Under the pieces are notes generated by a model. The model saw only the letters and a program-made list of their open reading frames with translations, did no database searches and was not told the origin of the DNA. 8,523 bases of DNA from contig WFPZ01000073.1 in assembly GCA_015487335.1 (NCBI GenBank), positions 1-8,523 on the forward strand. Direction: 5' to 3'. The translations under genes and the position numbers were made by a program. Numbering within the stretch: the first letter of the stretch is position 1; every line of letters starts with the position of its first letter. Origin of the DNA: Paracoccaceae bacterium. GTDB taxonomy: Bacteria > Pseudomonadota > Alphaproteobacteria > Rhodobacterales > Rhodobacteraceae. Positions 1 through 5,295 of the stretch are shown here, one piece after another.

Positions 1-96
1 CCGGTCGTCTTTCCTGCGCGCTCCCGGCTGGTTCTTCGGCAACAGCGGTTCGATCGCCGCCCAGGCCCGGTCCGAAAGCCAGTATCCTTCCGTCAT
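1..96 (-). CDS. IS5-family transposase, N-terminal fragment (cut by the window edge)
   Basis: The minus-strand reading from the ATG at 96-94 starts MTEGYWLSDRAWAAIEPLLP and continues for 32 codons, open to the window edge. The pattern 'LSD.AWAAIEPLLP' followed by a basic Gly/Arg-rich turn is typical of the N-terminal DUF4096-type region of IS5-family (IS427-like) transposases, which carry the DDE catalytic core further downstream. The start is well supported: a perfect AGGAGG ribosome binding site lies at 108-103, six bases before the ATG. Whether the gene is a single frame or uses a programmed frameshift, as many IS427-like elements do, cannot be seen from this fragment. The catalytic part is out of view, so activity is unknown. 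Confidence 0.85.
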   Translation of the reverse strand, partial: MTEGYWLSDRAWAAIEPLLPKNQPGARRKDDR

Positions 97-173
97 GATC
101 CACCTCCTGCTCAATTTCGGAAAGTGAATCAGTGAGATAACAGGAAATCAATAGGTTGGTTGAGTTTGGAGCC
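1..173 (-). mobile_element. One end of an IS5-family insertion sequence (rest lies outside the window)
   Basis: The element is recognised from the transposase start at positions 96-1. The stretch between that gene and thiN is compositionally different from everything else here: positions 121-170 contain 18 G or C out of 50 by hand count, against a strongly GC-rich background. Read inward on the minus strand, the probable terminus begins GGCTCCAAACTC (173-162). It follows a TA at 174-175 that could be the target duplication, since several IS5-family subgroups duplicate a short TA-type target. The other terminus is not in the window, so neither the inverted repeat nor the duplication can be confirmed, and the boundary is uncertain by a few bases. 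Confidence 0.7.
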
Positions 174-838
174 TAGCCCCCGCTCAGCGCCGCCACCACC
201 GCCCCCAGCGCGCGCCGGGGCAGGATCACCAGCAGGCCGGGGCCGTCGGCGGCCAGGCGCACCGGCCCCTCCTCCACCCGGTTGGAGGTGCCGATCATCC
301 CGTCAGGAGCCAGGCGCAGCCCCTCGATCGGCCATTTCAGCCCCTGTGAGCGCCCGCTCGCCGGCAGCATCGGAAACAGCGACAGCCGGCTGCCCGGCTC
401 GAGCTCCAGCGCCACTTCCCCGCGCAGGTGAAAGCAGACATCGTGCTTGCCCAGCAGCAGGCACGGCAGATGTTCGAGCCGCACCAGAGAGGCAAGCGCG
501 GCCAGCTGATGATCCAGCCGCCGGCCCAGAAAACCCACTGCGATGACCAGCGGCGCGGAAATCGAGCGCAGCGCCTTGTCGAAATCGGTGCTTTCCTGCT
601 CGGCGATGCGGTGCAGCCGCCCGGGCGGGATCCGCGCGCGGCTGGCCTCGTCGATGGAATCCATGTCGCCGATGACGATTTCCGGCATCGCGCCATATTT
701 CAGCGCCATTTCGGCCCCACCATCGGCGGCGACCAGAAAGGGAGCATGGCTCAATGCCTCGTGAAAGACCGCCTTGTCTGACTGCCCTGCGCCAAGCAGG
801 GTCACCTTCCGGGATGTTTCAACAATCCTGTCAGTCAT
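173..838 (-). CDS. thiN: Thiamine pyrophosphokinase (thiamine diphosphokinase)
   Basis: This cytosolic enzyme transfers pyrophosphate from ATP to thiamine, giving thiamine diphosphate and AMP, the last step of thiamine salvage. The 221-residue product shows the family motifs in order: the DGGA loop (residues 39-42), GDMDS (57-61), STDFDKAL (83-90) and RLDHQ (107-111) in the catalytic domain, then KWPIEGL (168-174) and GTSN (183-186) in the C-terminal thiamine-binding β domain. Length is normal for the family. The ATG at 838-836 has no strong Shine-Dalgarno sequence. The gene is divergent from the acidic protein gene. Its TAG stop (175-173) sits exactly at the boundary with the insertion sequence, so the native C-terminus may have been slightly altered, although the reading appears complete. 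No TPP riboswitch is visible upstream. Confidence 0.93.
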   Translation of the reverse strand: MTDRIVETSRKVTLLGAGQSDKAVFHEALSHAPFLVAADGGAEMALKYGAMPEIVIGDMDSIDEASRARIPPGRLHRIAEQESTDFDKALRSISAPLVIAVGFLGRRLDHQLAALASLVRLEHLPCLLLGKHDVCFHLRGEVALELEPGSRLSLFPMLPASGRSQGLKWPIEGLRLAPDGMIGTSNRVEEGPVRLAADGPGLLVILPRRALGAVVAALSGG

Positions 839-884
839 GCCATAATTGCCCGCAGATCCGGAAACGGTTCACATTCTGACCCCG

Positions 885-905
885 AAAAAATCACGGGCTT
901 TGCCC
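885..905 (-). terminator. Weak terminator- or attenuator-like hairpin upstream of thiN
   Basis: On the minus strand GGGC (905-902), a three-base loop and GCCC (898-895) are followed, after GTGA, by six T residues (890-885). The stem is only four base pairs. Because it lies between the inverted repeat at 907-928 and the thiN start, it could act in the thiN leader if transcription starts upstream of it. It could also be chance. No clear -35/-10 pair was found to decide where thiN transcription begins. Confidence 0.25.
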
Positions 906-906
906 A

Positions 907-928
907 GGTTCGTTCCTATTTGCGAACC
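907..928. promoter_or_regulatory. Inverted repeat in the thiN / acidic-protein divergent region (possible operator)
   Basis: GGTTCG at 907-912 is matched by its reverse complement CGAACC at 923-928 with a 10-base AT-richer centre. It is the most obvious symmetric element in the 141-bp region between two divergent starts, which is where a shared operator would sit. It does not fit the GTTC-N7-GTTC form of the alphaproteobacterial LexA box, because the two halves are inverted and the GTTC/GAAC spacings differ. The regulator, if any, is unknown. Confidence 0.35.
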
Positions 929-979
929 AATGGATGGTAAATACAAAGCTGCTGGATCGGGGGAGAAAGCGAACGAGTT

Positions 980-2956
980 ATGGTAGGGCCGAGCAAAATC
1001 CTCACCGTGTCATACGGTACATTCTCCTGCACGCTGGAGGGGTTCGACGATCCCTTCTCGACCATGCGGGAAATCGCGGAGTATTTCCGCGACCTCGCCG
1101 CCGAGGATCGTTACTTCGGAGCCGAGCCTCCCACCCCGGATGCCGAGATGCTGCACCGCATCGCCGAGCGCGAGGTGCGCAAGCGCGTCGAGGCGCGGGT
1201 GGAGGAAGACGGCATCGTGCTGCGCCAGGTCGAGGGCCAGCCGGACGAGCCCGCCGCCGAGCCTCAGCCCGCCGCCGAGCCCCGGCCGGCCCCGGCACCT
1301 GCCGCCCCGCCCGCCGAGGAGGCCGCCGAAAGCGTTGCCGCGAAGCTGGCGCGCATCCGCGCCGCCGCCGCCAAGGACATCGCGCACGACCGCGACACCT
1401 ATGTCGAGGACGACAGCGCCGAGGACATCTCCGTCGGCACCCCCATCTCCACCGCCTTCAAGGACGTGAGGCAAGAGACCCCTGCCGCGGAGGAGGCCGC
1501 CCCCGAAGAGGCCCCCGAAGAACGGGCCGCCACGCCCGAGGCGCGCGAAGAGGCCGGCGCCGGGCAAGAGGCCGCCCCCGCGGAAGAGCGCAAAGAACGC
1601 GAGACCGCCGCGCCATCCGAACCGGAAGAAGCCGAGGCCGCAGCGGCTGAGGAAGAAGCCGGGAAGGAGACGCCCGAAGAGGCGCAGGAGAAGCCCGCCG
1701 CCGACCCCGCCCCCGAAAAGGTTGCCATCGCCCGCGTGGTGCGCATCCGCCGCAGCCAGTTCAAGGCCGCGGTGATGGCCGAAGAGTTCCAGGAGGCCCC
1801 TGCAGAAGCCGGGAAGGACGGGCCGGAGGCCGCACAGCCCACCGCCGAAGAGGAAGGGAAGGCAGGCGAACAGCCCCCCGCCCCCGAAACCGCTGCCGAA
1901 CCGCAAAAGCCCGAGCACCCCTCAGCGGAGGCCGCCGCGGCGCAGACGGAAGAGCCGGCCGAAGAAGACAACGCCGAAGGCGCCACCTCGCCGGCCGCCG
2001 AGGAGGCCCCCGAAAAGCCCGCCGCCAAGGCGGAAAAGGCCGGATCCGAAAAGCCGGAACCGAGCCCCGAGCCGGAATCGACCCTCTCGCCCGAGGACGA
2101 GGCGGAACTTCGCGCCACGCTCGAGCAGATCGAGCGCGAAGCCGAGGCCGAGGCCGAGACCGAGAGCCGCGCCGGGAAGGAAGGCCGCGCCCTGCTCGAG
2201 AAGCAGGATATCGAGAGCAGCCCCAATTCGGTCTCCCGCATCCTCGAGGTCACCAATTCGGAGCTCGAGGAATCGGAAGGCTCGCGGCGTCGCTCGGCCA
2301 TCGCCCATCTCAAGGCGGCCGTCGCGGCCACCCGCGCCGACAAGCAGCTTTCCCGCAAGAAGGCCGAACGGGAAGCCGAAGAGCTGGACCAGTATCGCAA
2401 GGATCTGGCACGCGTGGTCCGGCCCCGCCGTCCCGTCGAAACCGGCCGTCCGACCAAGCGGCGCATGCCGCCGCTTATGCTGGTCTCCGAACAGCGCGTC
2501 GACCTGCCGAAGAAAGTCGACCTGCCGAAGAAAGAGGAGCCCGCCCCCGGGCGCCGCGGCACCGTGCGTCCGCGGCGGGTCTCCACCGGAAACCTGGCGC
2601 TGGACGAGCACGGCGATGCCGGCATGGGCGACGGCGAGGCCCAGGAAAACATCTTCCGCGACGAGCGCACCTTCGCCGAGTTCGCCCGCAGGGTGGGCGC
2701 CACCGAGCTGACCGACCAGATGGAGGCGGCTGCGGCCTATTTCACCTTCATCGAAGGGCGGCCGCATTTCAACCGGCCGCAGGTCATGCGCGCCGTGGCC
2801 GCCCTCAACGCGCACAAGGACTTCTCGCGCGAAGAGGGCCTGCGCGCCTTCGGCCACCTGCTGCGCAGGGGCCGGATCGTCAAGGTCGGGCGCGGACAGT
2901 TCCGCGCCTCCGACGACACGCGCTTCAACCCCAACGCCCGGATAGCCGGAGAATAG
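980..2956 (+). CDS. Large acidic low-complexity Rhodobacterales protein of unknown function
   Basis: I recognise this as a type of conserved hypothetical protein in Rhodobacterales, but know no established function. Three parts are visible in 658 residues. Residues 1-85 look globular and conserved in style (KILTVSYGTFSCTLEGFDDP near the start, then a helical stretch). Residues about 85-365 are dominated by Ala, Glu and Pro and should be disordered and strongly acidic. Residues about 369-500 are charged and helical, becoming Arg/Lys-rich towards 440-500. The C-terminal part (about 555-650) is ordinary sequence, and its end, a helix followed by GRIVKVGRGQFRAS (631-644), resembles the wing of a winged-helix fold (inference). 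There is no signal peptide or membrane segment, so it is probably cytoplasmic. The ATG at 980 is the only plausible start: an in-frame TAA lies at 938-940 with no other ATG between. A GGGGGAG run lies at 959-965, rather far upstream. The octapeptide-like motif ARVVR.RR occurs twice (251-258 and 477-484). Confidence 0.85.
   Translation: MVGPSKILTVSYGTFSCTLEGFDDPFSTMREIAEYFRDLAAEDRYFGAEPPTPDAEMLHRIAEREVRKRVEARVEEDGIVLRQVEGQPDEPAAEPQPAAEPRPAPAPAAPPAEEAAESVAAKLARIRAAAAKDIAHDRDTYVEDDSAEDISVGTPISTAFKDVRQETPAAEEAAPEEAPEERAATPEAREEAGAGQEAAPAEERKERETAAPSEPEEAEAAAAEEEAGKETPEEAQEKPAADPAPEKVAIARVVRIRRSQFKAAVMAEEFQEAPAEAGKDGPEAAQPTAEEEGKAGEQPPAPETAAEPQKPEHPSAEAAAAQTEEPAEEDNAEGATSPAAEEAPEKPAAKAEKAGSEKPEPSPEPESTLSPEDEAELRATLEQIEREAEAEAETESRAGKEGRALLEKQDIESSPNSVSRILEVTNSELEESEGSRRRSAIAHLKAAVAATRADKQLSRKKAEREAEELDQYRKDLARVVRPRRPVETGRPTKRRMPPLMLVSEQRVDLPKKVDLPKKEEPAPGRRGTVRPRRVSTGNLALDEHGDAGMGDGEAQENIFRDERTFAEFARRVGATELTDQMEAAAAYFTFIEGRPHFNRPQVMRAVAALNAHKDFSREEGLRAFGHLLRRGRIVKVGRGQFRASDDTRFNPNARIAGE
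2498..2533 (+). repeat. Perfect 18-bp tandem duplication inside the acidic-protein gene
   Basis: The 18-base unit GTCGACCTGCCGAAGAAA occurs twice without any mismatch (2498-2515 and 2516-2533). It is in frame and encodes VDLPKK-VDLPKK, residues 507-518. The absence of any synonymous difference suggests a recent duplication by slippage. It falls in the flexible basic stretch before the C-terminal domain. Confidence 0.9.
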
Positions 2957-2984
2957 CCCCGGCCCCCGCAGGCCGCGGAGGAAC

Positions 2985-3014
2985 AGGCGGGGCGGGGGAA
3001 ACCCTACCCCGCCT
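2985..3014. terminator. Strong hairpin between convergent genes, possible bidirectional terminator
   Basis: AGGCGGGG (2985-2992) pairs perfectly with CCCCGCCT (3007-3014), and within the loop GGG (2996-2998) can pair with CCC (3002-3004) around an AAA turn. It lies 28 bases after the acidic-protein stop and includes the TAG stop of the opposing DUF2842 gene (3006-3004). Neither side is followed by a T-run, so it is not a classical intrinsic terminator. Its position between converging genes favours a role in transcript ending or 3'-end protection. Confidence 0.4.
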
Positions 3015-3273
3015 CATCTTCGTCCCGGTCATGGGGCTGATTGCCGCCCTGCGTCTTTCCGGCTTCCGGGTCCGGCTGGCCGATGCCGAGAAACAGCTTC
3101 TTGAACGGCAGGATCCAGGCGATCCCCAGCCCCACATAGACCACAAGCTCCACCAGGATCCCCGGCCGGCCCATCATGTTCAGCACCGTGACCGCAACGA
3201 TGATATAGACCGGCAGGCCCAGCACCAGCACCACCAGCGCCCAGCGCCGCCGGGCTTTCCACGACAGCGCCAT
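3004..3273 (-). CDS. DUF2842 family small membrane protein
   Basis: The 89-residue product begins MALSWKARRRWALVVLVLGL, the typical opening of DUF2842 proteins, which are small alphaproteobacterial membrane proteins of unknown function. Two hydrophobic segments are visible, about residues 11-34 and 38-57, joined by a short turn with GRPG (35-38). A hydrophilic tail follows, ending in an acidic HDRDEDEAG. The basic KARRR before the first segment suggests a cytoplasmic N-terminus. The ATG (3273-3271) shares one base with the purA stop TGA (3275-3273), and there is no clear Shine-Dalgarno sequence. Translation is therefore probably coupled to purA, and the two genes form one unit. Nothing in the sequence links it mechanistically to purine synthesis. 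Confidence 0.88.
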   Translation of the reverse strand: MALSWKARRRWALVVLVLGLPVYIIVAVTVLNMMGRPGILVELVVYVGLGIAWILPFKKLFLGIGQPDPEAGKTQGGNQPHDRDEDEAG

Positions 3274-4565
3274 CAGTCGGCAAACGGGTCGGTCACGAGA
3301 ATCGTGTCCTCCCGCTCCGGTGAGGTGGACAGAAGCGCCACGGGGCAGCCGATCAGCTCTTCGATCCGGCGCACGTACTTGACCGCCTCGGCCGGCAGAT
3401 CTGCCCAGCTGCGCGCCCCTTCGGTGGAATCCCGCCAGCCCGGCATGATCTCGTAGACCGGCCTGCAGCGCGCCTGCTGGTCGGTGGCCGTGGGCAGGTG
3501 GTCAAGCCGCTCGCCGTCCAGCTCGTAGCCCACGCAGATCTTCAGCTCGTCGAACCCGTCGAGCACGTCGAGCTTGGTCAGCGCGATGCCGTCGATCCCG
3601 GAAATCGCGCAGCTTTGGCGCACCAGCACCGCGTCGAACCAGCCGCAGCGGCGCTTGCGCCCGGTGGTGGTGCCGAACTCGTGCCCGCGCTCGCCAAGGC
3701 GCTGGCCGTCGTCGTCATGCAGCTCGGTCGGGAAGGGGCCTTCGCCGACGCGGGTGGTATAGGCCTTGACGATACCCAGCACGAAGTCGATCGCACCGGG
3801 GCCGAGCCCGACGCCGGTGGCCGCCTGCCCCGCGATGACGTTCGACGAGGTGACGAAGGGATAGGTGCCGAAGTCGATGTCCAGCAGCGCGCCCTGGGCG
3901 CCCTCGAACAGGATGCGCCTGCCGGCCCGGCGCTGCTCGTTGAGCACCTTCCACACGGGGGCGGCATATTTCAGGATCTTCGGGGCGATCTCGCGCAGGC
4001 TGGCCAGCAGCGCCTCGCGGTCGATCTCGTCAAGCCCCAGCCCGGCGCGCAGCGCGTTGTGATGCACCAGCGCCCGGTCCACCCTCAGCTCCAGCGTCGT
4101 CTCGTCACCCAGATCGGCCACCCGGATCACCCGCCGGCCCACCTTGTCCTCGTAGCACGGGCCGATGCCGCGCCCGGTGGTGCCGATCTTGCCCACCGAG
4201 GCCTGGGCCTCGCGCGCCCGGTCCAGCTCTCCGTGAAACGGCAGGATCAGCGGCGTGTTTTCGGCGATCATCAGGGTATCGGGGGTGATCTCCACCCCCT
4301 GGGCGCGGATCGTCTCGATCTCGTCCACCAGATGCCACGGATCCAGCACCACGCCGTTGCCGATCACGCTCAGCTTGCCGCCGCGCACCACGCCCGAGGG
4401 CAGCGCGTGCAGCTTGAACACCTCGCCGTCGATCACCAGCGTATGGCCGGCGTTGTGGCCGCCCTGGAAACGGGCGATCACGTCGGCCCGCTCCGACAGC
4501 CAGTCCACGATCTTGCCCTTGCCTTCGTCGCCCCACTGGGCGCCCACGACTACCACGTTGGCCAT
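3273..4565 (-). CDS. purA: Adenylosuccinate synthetase
   Basis: This cytosolic enzyme makes adenylosuccinate from IMP and aspartate using GTP, the first committed step from IMP to AMP. The 430-residue length is standard. Diagnostic residues are present: the GTP-binding GDEGKGK loop (residues 12-18, including catalytic Asp13), GGHNAGHT (35-42, with catalytic His41), the GRGIGPCYEDK segment, the aspartate-loop motif TTTGRKRRCGWFD in the last third, and the C-terminal KYVRRIEELIG and STSPERE segments. The ATG at 4565 follows AGAGGAAG (4576-4569), giving GAGG six bases from the start. It is divergent from secG and is followed by, and overlaps, the DUF2842 gene. No frameshift or missing key residue was seen. 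Confidence 0.98.
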   Translation of the reverse strand: MANVVVVGAQWGDEGKGKIVDWLSERADVIARFQGGHNAGHTLVIDGEVFKLHALPSGVVRGGKLSVIGNGVVLDPWHLVDEIETIRAQGVEITPDTLMIAENTPLILPFHGELDRAREAQASVGKIGTTGRGIGPCYEDKVGRRVIRVADLGDETTLELRVDRALVHHNALRAGLGLDEIDREALLASLREIAPKILKYAAPVWKVLNEQRRAGRRILFEGAQGALLDIDFGTYPFVTSSNVIAGQAATGVGLGPGAIDFVLGIVKAYTTRVGEGPFPTELHDDDGQRLGERGHEFGTTTGRKRRCGWFDAVLVRQSCAISGIDGIALTKLDVLDGFDELKICVGYELDGERLDHLPTATDQQARCRPVYEIMPGWRDSTEGARSWADLPAEAVKYVRRIEELIGCPVALLSTSPEREDTILVTDPFAD

Positions 4566-4595
4566 GTGCTTCCTCTGCGCCTGGAATCCCGCGTC

Positions 4596-4624
4596 CGTAT
4601 ACCGGCCCGCGCCCCGCTTAGAAA
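4596..4624 (-). promoter_or_regulatory. Putative purA promoter
   Basis: On the minus strand TTTCTA (4624-4619) and TATACG (4601-4596) are separated by exactly 17 bases, which would give a leader of about 25 bases before the purA ATG. The -10 matches four of six consensus positions and the -35 three of six. Position and spacing support it, but sequence match alone is modest. Confidence 0.4.
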
Positions 4625-4699
4625 CCGCAAATTCGCCGCATCGCGCCCGCGGGCCCTTGCGCGCGCTTCGCGCCGGCCCGGCGTTGCTGCATTCAGGGG

Positions 4700-4728
4700 T
4701 TGCCTGTGTGCGAGCGAAGTTCTAGATA
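4700..4728 (+). promoter_or_regulatory. Putative secG promoter
   Basis: TTGCCT (4700-4705) and TAGATA (4723-4728) are spaced by 17 bases and lie about 30 bases before the secG ATG. The -35 begins with the conserved TTG. TAGA-type -10 elements also occur in the candidate ahead of pyrG. Transcription would start near 4735. Confidence 0.5.
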
Positions 4729-4756
4729 CCCCACGTTCGCACCAGATGGGCCCAAG

Positions 4757-5131
4757 ATGCAAAACGTCGTCCTCGTCATTCACCTGATCCTCGCACTTTT
4801 CCTCATCGGGGTGGTGCTGCTGCAGCGCTCCGAGGGCGGAGGCCTGGGGATCGGCGGCGGCGGCGGCGTGATGTCGGCCCGCGGCGCGGCCACCGCCCTG
4901 GGCAAGCTGACCTGGGCGCTGGCCATCGCCTTCATCGGCACCTCGATCACGCTCACCATCATCGCGGCGGAACAGTCCGCCACCGGCTCGGTCATCGACC
5001 GGCTCGGCACCGAAGTGCCGATGCCCGAAAACGCGCCCCCGGTGCCCGCCCCGTCGGAGCTGACGCCACCGGTGGAAAGCGCGCCCGACAGCGGCCCCGT
5101 GGTGCCGCTGGTGCCGCCACGGGCGGACTGA
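4757..5131 (+). CDS. secG: Preprotein translocase subunit SecG
   Basis: SecG is the small non-essential partner of SecY and SecE in the inner-membrane protein export channel. The 124-residue product starts MQNVVLVIHLILALFLIGVV (first membrane segment, about residues 3-21). The family signature LLQRSEGGGLGIGGGGG follows, then a second membrane segment (about 52-72, containing ALAIAFIGTSITLTII). After this comes a Pro/Glu-rich hydrophilic tail of about 45 residues, which is common in alphaproteobacterial SecG. The start at 4757 is chosen because the conserved sequence begins there. The reading frame stays open upstream, but no better start is present, and an ATG at 4746 is out of frame. No strong Shine-Dalgarno sequence is visible. 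It is followed by pyrG on the same strand after a 164-bp gap. Confidence 0.93.
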   Translation: MQNVVLVIHLILALFLIGVVLLQRSEGGGLGIGGGGGVMSARGAATALGKLTWALAIAFIGTSITLTIIAAEQSATGSVIDRLGTEVPMPENAPPVPAPSELTPPVESAPDSGPVVPLVPPRAD

Positions 5132-5139
5132 CAGGCACC

Positions 5140-5158
5140 ACAAGCTGTTGTCTTTTTT
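5140..5158 (+). terminator. Weak intrinsic terminator after secG
   Basis: ACAA (5140-5143) and TTGT (5148-5151) form a short stem around GCTG, followed by C and six T residues (5153-5158). The stem is only four base pairs, so termination would be inefficient. Its place nine bases after the secG stop makes it the best candidate for the end of that transcript. Confidence 0.3.
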
Positions 5159-5189
5159 GCGGGTTCTTCCGCATCATGTAGCGGTCCGG

Positions 5190-5218
5190 TTGCGCGGGAC
5201 AGCCGAATCTGTTAGACG
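5190..5218 (+). promoter_or_regulatory. Putative pyrG promoter
   Basis: TTGCGC (5190-5195) and TAGACG (5213-5218) are 17 bases apart, the same spacing and TAGA-type -10 as the candidate ahead of secG. Transcription would begin near 5225, giving a leader of about 70 bases before the pyrG ATG at 5296. Confidence 0.4.
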
Positions 5219-5295
5219 TTAAATCCCGTGTAATGGCGGATTTCCGGGCCGCAATTCGCACTGAAACCGGCACTGCTCACGGGGGATTTCACGAC

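Noticed and set aside
907..928. LexA (SOS) box in the thiN divergent region
   Set aside because: The alphaproteobacterial box is a direct repeat GTTC-N7-GTTC. Here the halves are inverted and no N7-spaced pair exists.
1010..2857. Long minus-strand open frames (up to 434 codons) opposite the acidic-protein gene
   Set aside because: They are antisense to a well-supported gene with normal domain ends, are composed of monotonous Ser/Ala or Gly/Leu runs mirroring GAG/GCC codons, and have no recognisable motifs. GC-rich coding DNA routinely leaves such antisense frames open.
4575..4615. Minus-strand translation contains ARAGIRTRDS, a phrase often produced by misreading a tRNA T-arm
   Set aside because: The DNA here lacks a T-loop of the GGTTCRANYCC type, an acceptor stem or a D-arm, and a tRNA on the plus strand would have to overlap the purA start. 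The phrase results from the putative purA promoter sequence.
3498..4787. A 429-codon plus-strand open frame opposite purA
   Set aside because: It is antisense to a purA gene with all catalytic motifs, and its translation is rich in His, Gln, Ala and Val without any family resemblance.
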